A stretch of 64,000 bases of DNA from Pseudomonas sp. B21-056 (GCF_026016325.1 NZ_CP087203.1:3162001-3226000); one strand, 5' to 3'; positions 9,002-18,155 are shown, numbered from the stretch's first letter. Program-made: numbers and translations. The notes: generated by a model from the letters alone, not told the origin.

Positions 9002-9056
9002 ATCGTACAAAAGCCTATTGGCATTGTTTTCGATCGTACAATTGCTGCCTGTACAG
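9002..9056. promoter_or_regulatory. Direct repeats and palindrome upstream of the first ADC-like gene
   Basis: ATCGTACAA occurs at 9002-9010 and again at 9033-9041, 31 bases apart, close to three helical turns. The palindrome CTGTACAG follows at 9049-9056. The divergent region 8838-9129 otherwise holds no gene. The spacing suits cooperative binding of a regulator, possibly one of the TetR or PucR proteins encoded nearby. Confidence 0.45.
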
Positions 9057-9129
9057 CATGCAGGTCATTCTCGGAGCAGCCTGATATATGCATTACGGCT
9101 CACCGTACGATAAAAACAAGGGGAATATG

Positions 9130-9924
9130 ATGAGTTATGTTTGGACTCGACAGCAGTTGGACGAATACCGGAGCTATTACGATAATATCCGCACGCACCA
9201 CAGTTACAGTTATGTCAATTATTCCACCACCGCTGAGTTCGTGCGGAGCGTGCTTCCGCCGTGCCTGAATGTTTGCGAGAAACCGATAGTCTCGGTCGGA
9301 TTCCTGTCGTTCATGGAGTGGGTGAATGGCGTACCGAATCGTATGGGACGCGACCGTGCCGCCATTATTGGCGTCAATGCCGAATATAAAGGCGTTGAAG
9401 GCAGTTACTATTTGACCGTTCTCGAAACGGAGGAAGTCAACATCGTCACCGGGCGTGAGTTCTGGGGGATGCCAAAAAAGCAGGGGACGATTGATTACTT
9501 CGAAGACGGCGACAACTTTCATGGCATCGCCGGCAGGAAGAATCATGACCTGATCCAGCTCAATGCTTGCTTGGGGGAAGAACAGGGCGGCATGAGTGAA
9601 ATGCCCGAGTATTATTTCGACCTGCGCTGCGGTTATGAAGTGAATGCACGCTCAATCCGCAACCCCGAACTGGTGATTTTCAAGAATTCCACATTGATCA
9701 AGCGCTTCCGTCCGATCACTCACTCGCAACTGCAGCTCACCGGCTCGCCATTCGACACCGGCGTAGGTACGGTGCCGGTCGGAGACTTTATAGAGGGTGG
9801 CCATCTCGGCGGGGAGACATCCTACATTGTCGAGCAGGTGGTGGATCTGTCGAAGGATGGCGTTGATTACGCGCCCTATCTGATGGGGCGACTGTACGAC
9901 GACTGGCCGGATGTCCGTCGATAA
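9130..9924 (+). CDS. Acetoacetate-decarboxylase superfamily enzyme (first copy)
   Basis: About 264 residues. The family signature TGREFWGMPKK places Lys116-Lys117 where acetoacetate decarboxylase has its Schiff-base lysine pair (115/116 in the clostridial enzyme). The barrel strand LQLTGSPFDTGVGTVPVGD is also typical. ATG 9130 is favoured by AAGGGGA at suitable distance. Members of this superfamily include true decarboxylases and Schiff-base aldolase-dehydratases, so the reaction on a beta-keto acid is likely but not fixed. It is homologous to the gene at 12797 (shared segment RSVLPPC). A TetR gene converges from downstream. Confidence 0.85.
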   Translation: MSYVWTRQQLDEYRSYYDNIRTHHSYSYVNYSTTAEFVRSVLPPCLNVCEKPIVSVGFLSFMEWVNGVPNRMGRDRAAIIGVNAEYKGVEGSYYLTVLETEEVNIVTGREFWGMPKKQGTIDYFEDGDNFHGIAGRKNHDLIQLNACLGEEQGGMSEMPEYYFDLRCGYEVNARSIRNPELVIFKNSTLIKRFRPITHSQLQLTGSPFDTGVGTVPVGDFIEGGHLGGETSYIVEQVVDLSKDGVDYAPYLMGRLYDDWPDVRR

Positions 9925-9946
9925 GGGCAGCGATAACACCCGGCGT

Positions 9947-10645
9947 CTACACCTCGTCCGTGAGTAACATGGGGCGAGGTGGATTCATCAGCGTGTTGCT
10001 CCAGAGCGCTATCGAGGTATCGAGCATCTGTGCCCGGATCTCAGGGGTGAGGCTGGGTTGCCATTGGTAAAAGAAGTTACCTTCAATCATCGTTGCGATG
10101 AGCCCGCTGTAGGTATCGACAGCGTCCGGATTCAGTTGGGGATTGATCTCACGGACGAGGTACCTCAGGCCGGTCAGAAAATACTCGTACTGCTCGATCA
10201 TGACCTCTTTGATGCGTTCATCCTGGGTCGCCAGTGCGCCCATCTGGAAAAACAACCTGCCCGTGTAATGATCCAGGGTCGCCGCCACATTTTCCCGAAT
10301 CGCCAGGGCCAGCTTTTCCATAGGCGGCGTATGGCTGTCGGTGTAGATCTCCTGGAAGCGGAACACAAAAGACTCAAGTTTGGCCTTGATCATCTGCAAG
10401 CAAAGATTTTCGGTATTCCCGCAGTAATGCTGCAGGGTGCTCAGGCTGATGCCCATTTCCTTCGCCACCTTGCGGGCGGAAAACTCCGCGTAGCCGTCAC
10501 GGATGAACACTTGCGCCGCCGCATCATTTATCTCTTCGATCTTTCTCGACCTTTTCTGAGTGCGGCCATATTTGACCTGGCTCTCTATCTCTTGGTCTTC
10601 GGTGGCAGCAGGCGAGGGCATATCTGATCCTATCCAGTCATCCAT
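9947..10645 (-). CDS. TetR-family transcriptional regulator
   Basis: A 232-residue protein. An N-terminal helix-turn-helix (about 35-80) reads INDAAAQVFIRDGYAEFSAR followed by VAKEMGISLSTLQHYC, typical of TetR proteins, with a helical ligand/dimer domain after it. An extension of about 30 residues precedes the DNA-binding domain. It is divergent from the PucR gene; two perfect inverted repeats lie between them and are the likely operators. It probably represses the flanking ADC-type enzymes and transporters. Confidence 0.88.
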   Translation of the reverse strand: MDDWIGSDMPSPAATEDQEIESQVKYGRTQKRSRKIEEINDAAAQVFIRDGYAEFSARKVAKEMGISLSTLQHYCGNTENLCLQMIKAKLESFVFRFQEIYTDSHTPPMEKLALAIRENVAATLDHYTGRLFFQMGALATQDERIKEVMIEQYEYFLTGLRYLVREINPQLNPDAVDTYSGLIATMIEGNFFYQWQPSLTPEIRAQMLDTSIALWSNTLMNPPRPMLLTDEV

Positions 10646-10688
10646 TTATCCCCGCTAGCCTACCTCGCCCACGGGGTGAGGCAAGCAC

Positions 10689-10703
10689 ATTCATGTCATG
10701 AAT
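10689..10703. promoter_or_regulatory. Perfect 15-bp palindrome, candidate operator
   Basis: ATTCATG-T-CATGAAT is a perfect palindrome with a single central base, 44 bases upstream of the TetR start codon. This size and form suit a TetR dimer site. Confidence 0.5.
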
Positions 10704-10710
10704 CTAAAAT

Positions 10711-10726
10711 TAGGTCATACGACCTA
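10711..10726. promoter_or_regulatory. Perfect inverted repeat TAGGTC-ATAC-GACCTA, candidate operator
   Basis: Six-base arms around a 4-base spacer lie just beyond the neighbouring palindrome, centred 22-23 bases away from it (about two helical turns). The pair sits in the divergent tetR-pucR region and could regulate both genes. Confidence 0.5.
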
Positions 10727-10934
10727 TGTTGGTGCTTTTCTACACAGTAATGGGCTATGATCTGGGTACATCTGACTCATCAAGGAAGAGCTCGCCAGCC
10801 TCTGCGGCTCACGATTGCCGCTGGCCGTGCGCCCATCAGCGCCATCGTTATTCATGGCAAGGTTATTGCGTTGGAAGACTTTCACCGGACCCGGCCCGCC
10901 GGGCCAGCCCTATCATTCACTCGATGTACTGACC

Positions 10935-12488
10935 ATGCCCCTGACCTTGAACGATCTGATCCTGACGCCTGAACTGCGCACCCGTGTCATATGCGGTGCG
11001 CAGCGGTGCGACGAAACAGTGAGCTGGGCACACGTCTGCGAGCTCGCTGACCCATCCGAATGGCTGGGGAAGGGGGATTTGCTGATGACCACGGGCATTG
11101 GCATTCCGGCGGATCCAGGCGAGCAGCGGCTGTATGTCGAGCGCCTGCACGTCGGTGGGCTGGCAGGGCTGATGATTGGTGACAACATGCAGGCCCCTGC
11201 GGATATTGACGAACTGTTCGCGGCGGCCAAGGCGTTGGGTTTCCCGGTGTTGATGACCGAGTATGGTGTTCCGTTTTCAGCCGTTACCAAGGCGGTGGTG
11301 AATGCCTACAAGCAGTTGGAGAACAATCGGCGCAACGCCATCACCCACGTGTATGAGACCGCCCGCATCAGCATCCAGGGCTTGGGGCTGCCGGGGCTGC
11401 TCAAACGCCTGGAGGTCGACGTAGGAGCGGTGCTGCATCTGGTCGACCCACGCTCCTTGGACCCGTGGATGGCTGGATTGGCTGAGCTTCCTGCGCTCCA
11501 TCGCGAGGCCATACTTCAACGCCCGAGAGCCGCCCACGGCACTCCCATTGTCCAGCGGTGTGCGGTGGCGGACGGTGAAACCGTGCTGGTGTCCGTGCCC
11601 TCTCACCGCGGTTGCCTGTTGGCTGCCCACAGTGCGCAAGCACTGGACTACGGTCTGCTGCATCACGTCGTTGCCGTTATCGGTATTGAACTCGAACGAC
11701 TCAGGGTCGACCGGGAAACCAAGTTGCGCCAAGGGAGCGAACTGATCGACGACCTCCTGCACAAGCGTGTGCTGCCTCGGCAGGCAGAAGAACGGCTAGA
11801 GGCATGTGGTGCGGATGTTTCACGCTTGAGGCTCGCAGTCGCCCGTTTGGGCGCGCTGTCGATCGAGGAGATTGACGAGGCGCTGGTGCGGCATGGCATC
11901 GACCTCATATTAAGGGTGCAGGGCGAGGAGGTCTTTGCGCTGTTCTGGGCGGATGAAACTGTCCGCGACTTTCAGTCCAATCTGTTGATCAAAGTGGGCG
12001 TGAGCGATTTCCTTGAACATGTGGACGATTGTGCCAATGCGCTGCGCGAAGCACGCCTGGCGCTGGCCCATGCCACCGAGAATGGCCCGCTCAGTTTCTA
12101 CTCGGACACTGGGGTGAATTCTCCCTGGCTGCCACAAAGCCTGCATGATGCAACCGAGGCGTTTCGCCGGGTCCTGGGACCGCTGACGGATTATGACGCT
12201 GCTCAAGGCGCCCAACTGTTGCACACCCTGCGTACGTTTCTGGAAAACAACCGATCCTGGATAAATACCGCTAACAAGCTGCATATACATAAACAGACAT
12301 TGGTCTATCGAGTGCGCAGGATCGAGGAGATTACCGCCAGGTCTTTGGATTCGACGGATGACGTCGCCATATTATGGTTTGCGCTCAAGTCGGCGGATAT
12401 CGCTGGCATTTCAAATCTATGCGCCGCGAGTACCGAGAAGGAACCCCATATCCGCAAGTTGCCCTCGGAGGTGCCTGACTCAAGATGA
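10935..12488 (+). CDS. PucR-family transcriptional regulator
   Basis: About 517 residues. The N-terminal PucR domain begins LTLNDLILTPELRTRVICG and contains KGDLLMTTGIG. A GGDEF-like CdaR middle region follows. The C-terminal helix-turn-helix (about 440-490) reads LRTFLENNRSWINTANKLHI and HKQTLVYRVRRIEEIT, typical of PucR/CdaR activators. I start at ATG 10935, where the family domain begins, although no strong ribosome site is visible; an in-frame extension to 10815 lacks family similarity. Relatives activate purine or sugar-acid catabolic genes. Here the likely targets are the downstream ADC-type enzyme, permeases and dehydrogenases. Confidence 0.87.
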   Translation: MPLTLNDLILTPELRTRVICGAQRCDETVSWAHVCELADPSEWLGKGDLLMTTGIGIPADPGEQRLYVERLHVGGLAGLMIGDNMQAPADIDELFAAAKALGFPVLMTEYGVPFSAVTKAVVNAYKQLENNRRNAITHVYETARISIQGLGLPGLLKRLEVDVGAVLHLVDPRSLDPWMAGLAELPALHREAILQRPRAAHGTPIVQRCAVADGETVLVSVPSHRGCLLAAHSAQALDYGLLHHVVAVIGIELERLRVDRETKLRQGSELIDDLLHKRVLPRQAEERLEACGADVSRLRLAVARLGALSIEEIDEALVRHGIDLILRVQGEEVFALFWADETVRDFQSNLLIKVGVSDFLEHVDDCANALREARLALAHATENGPLSFYSDTGVNSPWLPQSLHDATEAFRRVLGPLTDYDAAQGAQLLHTLRTFLENNRSWINTANKLHIHKQTLVYRVRRIEEITARSLDSTDDVAILWFALKSADIAGISNLCAASTEKEPHIRKLPSEVPDSR

Positions 12489-12796
12489 GTGAGTGTTTGT
12501 CTTGCAGATATCTTTATGCCAGCAGTGGGTAGGCTGTCGCGTATTTGTTGTAGTTCCAGCCCCTGAATAATAATGCCTGCGCTTTAATCGGCGGATGTAT
12601 CGCTGTTCGTAATAAATGACATGGACGCGTCCGTGCCAACTTTGAAGCCTATACGATCATACAGCTGCTTTTTGCATTTTATTATGTTCGCACCATTGTT
12701 GGTGCACGGGTCGGTGAGCAACTCTAGTTACAGGGTTCGGGCTTGGGTCGTGAGTCCCGGACGCTATAACTAGACCACCGCACAAGGATAATAATC
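12489..12796. promoter_or_regulatory. Promoter region of the second ADC-like gene with inverted repeat
   Basis: The 308-bp gap contains no gene. GCACCA-TTGT-TGGTGC (12690-12705) is a perfect 6-4-6 inverted repeat 90 bases upstream of the coding start. TTGGTGC recurs at 10729-10735 beside the tetR-pucR operators, hinting at a common regulator. An AAGGA ribosome site precedes the ATG at 12797. Confidence 0.45.
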
Positions 12797-13582
12797 ATGG
12801 GCTTTGTTAAAACTCCTGAAGAAGTAAAAGAAATCCAGGCTTTGCTGTCCAAGGGGCGCTTTACAGTAGAATCCGTTTCCATCGAATTCGAAACCACGTT
12901 TGAATTCTTGCGCTCAGTGCTGCCGCCATGCTTCGAACTCCCTGAAAAACCGATTGCAATCGCCAACGTCTCTCGCTGGCAGAGCGCCCTGTGCGGCGAG
13001 TTCGATTGTGGCGTTATCTACCTGAATTGCCGTTACAAGGAATTCACCGGCACGACCATGCTGACCCTCTTCGTCAGCGGTGACATGCCGGTCACGATCG
13101 GGCGCGAGATGTGGGGCGAGGGTAAAAAGCTGGCCTCGTCGCAATTGTATTTCGATGGTAACGATGCCTACGGCTACACCGAGCGCAACGGTGTACGCCT
13201 GATCGAAATCAACGCTGAGTTCGGCCCGGACCTGGGGCCACTCGATACCAGCAACTACGACTTTGAAATCAAGGCCCAACCTCACGTTACCGGTATCGGC
13301 TTGCAGAACGACGTCGTTCTCAACTGCATGAAGACCGAAGAGTCCTATCGCGTAACGCGCGTGGGCAAAGGCACCCTCAAGCTGACCGGCTCCACCATGG
13401 ATCCGCTGGACACTATCCCGGTGGTGTCCGTCGGCGAAGCGTTCTATGCCGAAGGCGCCTCTTCCTGGACCGTGCCCTGGTTTGATGAATTGCCAAACCG
13501 CGATGCGTATGTGCCGTACATCTACGGCCAGAAGTACGACGATTTCCGTTTCTTTGCAAAACCAAAACGGTTCGCCGAGTAA
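12797..13582 (+). CDS. Acetoacetate-decarboxylase superfamily enzyme (second copy)
   Basis: 261 residues. The signature IGREMWGEGKKLA gives a Lys110-Lys111 pair at the Schiff-base position, and LKLTGSTMDPLDTIPV matches the barrel strand of the first copy. Shared FLRSVLPPC near residues 37-45 supports common ancestry with the gene at 9130, but the two are strongly diverged. It heads a rightward run with MFS, aldehyde dehydrogenase, NCS1, APC and SDR genes, from which it is separated by a large hairpin. The likely substrate is a beta-keto acid or similar carbonyl acid taken up by a neighbouring permease. Confidence 0.85.
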   Translation: MGFVKTPEEVKEIQALLSKGRFTVESVSIEFETTFEFLRSVLPPCFELPEKPIAIANVSRWQSALCGEFDCGVIYLNCRYKEFTGTTMLTLFVSGDMPVTIGREMWGEGKKLASSQLYFDGNDAYGYTERNGVRLIEINAEFGPDLGPLDTSNYDFEIKAQPHVTGIGLQNDVVLNCMKTEESYRVTRVGKGTLKLTGSTMDPLDTIPVVSVGEAFYAEGASSWTVPWFDELPNRDAYVPYIYGQKYDDFRFFAKPKRFAE

Positions 13583-13626
13583 GACTTTATTCAGCACTTC
13601 TCATAATAAAAAGCGAAGGACAGCAA

Positions 13627-13687
13627 GACGCTCAAGTGGATCCTTTGGGGCCGTGCCCCAAAGGATTGGCGTTCGACCTTGAGTGTC
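13627..13687 (+). ncRNA. Large two-part intercistronic stem-loop
   Basis: ATCCTTTGGGGC (13640-13651) and its exact complement (13655-13666) form a perfect 12-bp stem with a CGT loop. An outer 10-base pair, GACGCTCAAG (13627-13636) with CTTGAGTGTC (13678-13687), closes over it with one G-U. No T tract follows, so it is more likely an mRNA-stabilising or processing element than a terminator. It separates the second ADC-type gene from the transporter gene. Confidence 0.7.
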
Positions 13688-13717
13688 TCCCAACCCCTTC
13701 AGATAAAGGAGAAAACC

Positions 13718-14965
13718 ATGTCTCGCTACAGTCCCGTCAATGACCAGGGAAAATGGCTGGCACTGTTCCTGTGCTTCCTCGCCACCGTCGCCATTTTCAT
13801 ACCTTATGTCGGTTATTCCACCCAGATCGTCACTATGATGACCGATCTGAACATGACTTATACGATGGTGGGTACGCTGGCTTCGGCTTCTGCAGTGGCC
13901 GGCGGGATCATCCTTCCATTTGCCGGCATTCTGGTGGACCGCTGGGGTGCCAAGAAGATCACCGTCCTGGGTCTGCTCATTTCCGCAATCGGGCAGGTCG
14001 CCTTCGCCTACGTTCCTTCATTCGAAGCGATGTTGATGTCTCGCATCTTTCTCGGTGCCGGCATTCCGCTGTTGTTCATTGGGCCTTACACCCTCGCGCT
14101 GCGCTGGTTCGAGCAGTCCGGCAAAACCGGCGTGGCCATGGGCGCCATGCTGGCAACGGACGGGATAGGCACATTGCTCGCCCTCTATGCCTATTCCCAT
14201 GTGCTGAATGCCTATGGATGGCGTGACGGTTCGGCCCTGGGGGCCATCGCGTTGGTGGTGACGATGCTCATCAGCCTGTTCTTCCTGAAGGAACCCAAGC
14301 ATTTCGCGACACCTGCGACTCAGGCCGAGGTCGGCAAGTCATCTGTCATCCGGGACTTCATGGCGGCCCTGACTCACCGCAACGTGCTGGTTGCCGCGGT
14401 ATTTCTGGTGGGCGTCTGGGGTTCCTACGCGGTGGCCATCTATTGGGTCCCGACCATCCTCATGGAAGAAAACGGCTGGAGCGAGAGCGATGCCGGCCTG
14501 ATCGGTGCCCTGTACCCACTGGTGGGCATGATTTGCGCGGTGACGTTCGGCTTGATGTCCGACCGGCTGGGCCGACGCAAACCCCTGATGCTGATTTCCG
14601 GCGTGGGCATGACGGTAGCGTTCTTCGGCTGTGCCGCGGCGCTGTCGATGAAAAATTACCCTTTGCTCGCCGCCATGCTGCCCATCTCTGGCCTGTTCGC
14701 TTATGGCGGTATCCCGCTGGCCTACTGCCTGGCAGCCGACTCGGTGGGCATCAAGCTGGCTGCCACCGCGAACGGCATCATCATGAGTCTGGGCTTTTTG
14801 CTCGGTGGCGTCGTGTACCCGATGGTCCTGGGTGTGATCAAGGACGTAACTGGGCAATACACCGACGGTTTCATCGCCGCATCCGTGTCGCTGGTCGTGT
14901 TGAACATCGTGGCCATTTTGTTTGCCCGTGAACATGTGGCCACTGCGCGCCCCGCATATTCGTAA
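13718..14965 (+). CDS. MFS transporter
   Basis: A major facilitator of about 415 residues with twelve predicted spans. Motif A appears as GILVDRWGAKKIT between spans 2 and 3, and its repeat is LMSDRLGRRKPLML between spans 8 and 9. AAGGAG precedes the ATG at 13718, so I reject a start 13 codons upstream. It lies between the second ADC-type enzyme and an aldehyde dehydrogenase. The subgroup resembles organic-anion transporters, and substrate cannot be read from sequence. Confidence 0.9.
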   Translation: MSRYSPVNDQGKWLALFLCFLATVAIFIPYVGYSTQIVTMMTDLNMTYTMVGTLASASAVAGGIILPFAGILVDRWGAKKITVLGLLISAIGQVAFAYVPSFEAMLMSRIFLGAGIPLLFIGPYTLALRWFEQSGKTGVAMGAMLATDGIGTLLALYAYSHVLNAYGWRDGSALGAIALVVTMLISLFFLKEPKHFATPATQAEVGKSSVIRDFMAALTHRNVLVAAVFLVGVWGSYAVAIYWVPTILMEENGWSESDAGLIGALYPLVGMICAVTFGLMSDRLGRRKPLMLISGVGMTVAFFGCAAALSMKNYPLLAAMLPISGLFAYGGIPLAYCLAADSVGIKLAATANGIIMSLGFLLGGVVYPMVLGVIKDVTGQYTDGFIAASVSLVVLNIVAILFAREHVATARPAYS

Positions 14966-15013
14966 ATCGATATTCAAGTGCAATAAAACTTAGAAAAGAA
15001 GCAGGAGTTGAAG

Positions 15014-16468
15014 ATGAACATTTATTACGATGGCAAGTTTGTACAAAGCCAAGGCGCCGCCATTCAAGTAGAGAACCCGGCGACGGAGGAGATATTTGCC
15101 GAAGTCGCCGAGGCAACCACCCGCGAACTGGATGCCGTCGTTGCTTCTGCCAAGTCTGCACAACGCAAATGGGCTCGCGTAGGAGCGGGCGAGCGCGCCG
15201 AACTGTTGCACACCTGCGCGGTTCGTCTCAGGGAACATGCACCGGAACTGGCGCGCCTGCTCACCCAGGAAAGTGGCAAGCCCTTGCGCGAAAGCCTCGA
15301 TGAGGTCGAGTGGAGCGTCGATGCCTACCGCCATCTGGCCGAGGTCGCGCGTACCCAGGGCGGGCAGGTTGTCCAGCCAAACATGGCGGGCCAGATGAAC
15401 CTGGTGTTGCGTGAGCCCCTGGGCGTCATCGTCAGCATCCTGCCATTCAACTTCCCGGTTCTGCTGATGACGTGGCAGGTGGCGGCGGCGTTGGCGGCAG
15501 GCAACACCTGCATCATCAAGCCTTCCGAAGTCACGCCGATGACCGCGCTGCTGTTGGCGAAGATTTTCGACCATTTGCCGCCCGGCATTTTCAACGTCGT
15601 GACCTGTGGCGCCAAGGGCTCTGCCTACCTGGTTTCACATCCTGACACGCACATGATCGCATTCACCGGTTCGGTGCCTACCGGTCAGAAAATCATGCAG
15701 GGCGCGACCGAGCGGATGAAGCCGTTGCTGCTGGAACTGGGCAGCTCCGATCCGTTCATTGTCCTGGATGATGCCGATTTCGATATGGCCGTGCAGGCCG
15801 CCACGTTTGCGGCGTTCTTGAACTGCGGCCAGGTGTGCACCGGCTCCGAGCGCTTCTTCATCCATGAAAAAATCTACGATGACTTCATGGAGGCGCTCGT
15901 CCAGTCGGTTTCCAGGCTGCGCATTGGTGATCCGATGGGCGATGTGGACATTGGTCCGCTGATCAACAAGGCCGCGCTCACTGGCGTCGAAGGCGGTCTG
16001 GCTCACCTGCAGAGCCTGGGCGCAAGAATCCGTCATGGCGGCAAGCGCGTTGATTTCCCACGGGGTCATTTCTTCCAGCCAACGATTGTTGAAATCACCG
16101 ACCCGAACAAGCAGCAGCCGCGCCATGAACTGTTCGGGCCGCAGGCGACGTTCTGCAGGATCCGTTCGCTGGATGAGGCCATCGATCACGCCAACAACAG
16201 TGATTTCGGTCTGGGCTCGAGCATCTTCACGTCCAGCCTGGAATCGGCGATGCGTGCCGCCACCGAAATCGACAGCGGCCACGTATGGATCAACGACCCG
16301 TTGAAGGACAACGTTGCCGCGCCATTCGGCGGCAAGAAAATGTCGGGGCTGGGCCGAGAGCTTGGCCTGGACGGCATCAATGCCTTCACGGACGTGAAAC
16401 ACGTGCACATGCAGTTCAAGCCAAGCGTGCAGGGCTGGTGGTTTCCGTACACCCGCCCGGACATCTGA
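15014..16468 (+). CDS. NAD(P)-dependent aldehyde dehydrogenase
   Basis: About 484 residues. The cofactor loop is SILPFNFPVLLMTWQ, with GSVPTGQKIMQGA, base Glu in LELGSSDPF and nucleophile Cys in NCGQVCTGSER. The C-terminus has PFGGKKMSGLGRELG. It is the second aldehyde dehydrogenase in this cluster and is distinct from the Sad-like one. AGGAG stands six bases before ATG 15014. It probably oxidises the aldehyde released by the ADC-type enzyme or by a retro-aldol step, which is inference from proximity. Confidence 0.9.
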   Translation: MNIYYDGKFVQSQGAAIQVENPATEEIFAEVAEATTRELDAVVASAKSAQRKWARVGAGERAELLHTCAVRLREHAPELARLLTQESGKPLRESLDEVEWSVDAYRHLAEVARTQGGQVVQPNMAGQMNLVLREPLGVIVSILPFNFPVLLMTWQVAAALAAGNTCIIKPSEVTPMTALLLAKIFDHLPPGIFNVVTCGAKGSAYLVSHPDTHMIAFTGSVPTGQKIMQGATERMKPLLLELGSSDPFIVLDDADFDMAVQAATFAAFLNCGQVCTGSERFFIHEKIYDDFMEALVQSVSRLRIGDPMGDVDIGPLINKAALTGVEGGLAHLQSLGARIRHGGKRVDFPRGHFFQPTIVEITDPNKQQPRHELFGPQATFCRIRSLDEAIDHANNSDFGLGSSIFTSSLESAMRAATEIDSGHVWINDPLKDNVAAPFGGKKMSGLGRELGLDGINAFTDVKHVHMQFKPSVQGWWFPYTRPDI

Positions 16469-16503
16469 GTCAGCCACGTTTCATTAGGTGCTGTGCGGTG
16501 GGA

Positions 16504-16523
16504 GGAGGGCATCAAAGCCTTCC
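16504..16523 (+). other. Possible intercistronic hairpin
   Basis: GGAGGGC-ATCAAA-GCCTTCC forms a 7-bp stem with one G-U pair in the 169-bp gap before the NCS1 gene. No T run adjoins it, so termination is uncertain. Confidence 0.3.
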
Positions 16524-16637
16524 TTTCCTGCGCACGGGAGCTGCGCTGTTCCTGGCGTCTGGCGTAACTCCTTTCCCGCGTGAACTGACACTGACAACAA
16601 GAATTTATGCGCAAGCAAATCGCGGAGCGTTGGCATC

Positions 16638-18107
16638 ATGAACAAGAATATCGGGACTGAGCGTGCGACCGGCCTTGAAAGCCGCGCGCCGCTGGTGGAG
16701 TCAAGATCCATCGATTATGTGCCCCTGAGTGAGCGGCATGGTCGTCTCGGCGACCAAGCCACCATCTGGTTCGCCGGCAGTGCCCAACTGCTCAGCCTGG
16801 CAACCGGTGCCATCGGGATTGCCCTTGGACTCAACCTGGCCTGGACCTTGATCGGCCTGGCCCTGGGTACCTTTCTTGGCACGCTGCCTGTCGCTGCGCA
16901 CGCGAGCCAGGGCCCGCACCTGGGACTGCCGCAGATGGTGCAGACCCGACCTCAATTCGGTCGCTATGGCGCACTATTCATCTGGCTCGTGGCGGTGTTG
17001 GTCTATTGGGGCTACATCGTCTTGAACGTGAACCTGATGGGCGCCACGGCTGAACAATTGCAACTGAGTTCAGCGACAACCGGCGGCGTGGTATTGGGTT
17101 TGATATCGATTGCCGTGGCGATCTTCGGCTACAACCTGTTGCACGTGGGGCAACGCTACACGACCTTTGTCCTGGTCGTGGTGTTGCTGATCTACGTTGC
17201 GGGCCTTTTGTACGGCGGCCATCTTCCGGATGGCCTGTTCAGCCTGGCCGGCAGTTTCCAGTTCACCCCCTTTCTGATGGTCACCTCCGCCGCGTTGGCC
17301 TATCAACTGTCATGGGCGTTCTTTGTCTCTGACTATTCGCGCTACATGCCGCCCACCACCAGCCACCGATCCATTATTGCCTACACCGGCCTGGGTGCCG
17401 GGCTGGGCGTGTTCGGCATGGAAGCGGTCGGCGCCATGAGCGCCGCGCTGTACCCGAAAGAAGCCATTACCCTGGGTTTGCAGCTATCGGGCGATCTGGT
17501 CTATCCCGGCTTTGGTGCCGTCGTGCTGACGGTCGGTGGTATTGCACTGCTGATCTTCAATGGCATGTGCGCCTACGGCGGGGCGCTGACGTTGATCACT
17601 GCGCTGGACAGTGTGCTGCCGACGTCTCCCAGCAGAGCGCTGAGAATCAAGGCCATTGCGCTGATCGGGGTGACTGCGACAGTAGTCGGCGTTCTGTTGC
17701 CCGCAGACTTCCTGAATACCACCTTCTATACGGTCCTGGCGGTGTTGGCCTATCTGATGGCGCCTTGGACGGCGATCAACCTGGTGGACTATTTCATCGT
17801 CCGAAAAGGCCGGTACTCGGTCAGGGAAATCTTCAACGTGCGGGGCATCTATGGGAAGTGGAACTGGCGGGGTATCGCCGCTTATGTCCTGTCTTTCCTG
17901 GCGATGATTCCGTTCATGTACCTGTCGTTCTACCAAGGCCCCATCGCCCGCTATTTCGGCGGCGTCGACTACGCCTTTTTCGTCGGCATCCCTGTTGGCG
18001 CGATGCTCTATTGGCTGTTCTGTTTGAACCTGGACCTGAAGACAGAGTTTGAAGTGATCAGCAACGCCGACGACAACCTTGACCGCGATGCCGCTCCGAT
18101 CGTTTAG
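16638..18107 (+). CDS. NCS1-family (cytosine/purine) permease
   Basis: 489 residues with about twelve spans. A hydrophilic N-terminus ends SIDYVPLSERHGRLGDQATIWFAG, the NCS1 entry motif. FVSDYSRYMP in the central region and YFIVRKGRYS near the C-terminal spans match cytosine / purine / allantoin / hydantoin transporters. Together with a PucR regulator it hints at a nitrogen heterocycle or derivative as substrate. That would be unusual beside ADC-type enzymes and is only a hint. Confidence 0.85.
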   Translation: MNKNIGTERATGLESRAPLVESRSIDYVPLSERHGRLGDQATIWFAGSAQLLSLATGAIGIALGLNLAWTLIGLALGTFLGTLPVAAHASQGPHLGLPQMVQTRPQFGRYGALFIWLVAVLVYWGYIVLNVNLMGATAEQLQLSSATTGGVVLGLISIAVAIFGYNLLHVGQRYTTFVLVVVLLIYVAGLLYGGHLPDGLFSLAGSFQFTPFLMVTSAALAYQLSWAFFVSDYSRYMPPTTSHRSIIAYTGLGAGLGVFGMEAVGAMSAALYPKEAITLGLQLSGDLVYPGFGAVVLTVGGIALLIFNGMCAYGGALTLITALDSVLPTSPSRALRIKAIALIGVTATVVGVLLPADFLNTTFYTVLAVLAYLMAPWTAINLVDYFIVRKGRYSVREIFNVRGIYGKWNWRGIAAYVLSFLAMIPFMYLSFYQGPIARYFGGVDYAFFVGIPVGAMLYWLFCLNLDLKTEFEVISNADDNLDRDAAPIV

Positions 18108-18155
18108 CCACACAACGGGCGTCAGCCCAGGCGTTTACCTAACGGGATAATAATA

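Noticed and set aside
9130-13582. Acetone fermentation-type acetoacetate decarboxylase pathway
   Set aside because: No CoA-transferase or thiolase is present, two diverged copies occur and neighbours are unrelated permeases, so the classical pathway is not supported.
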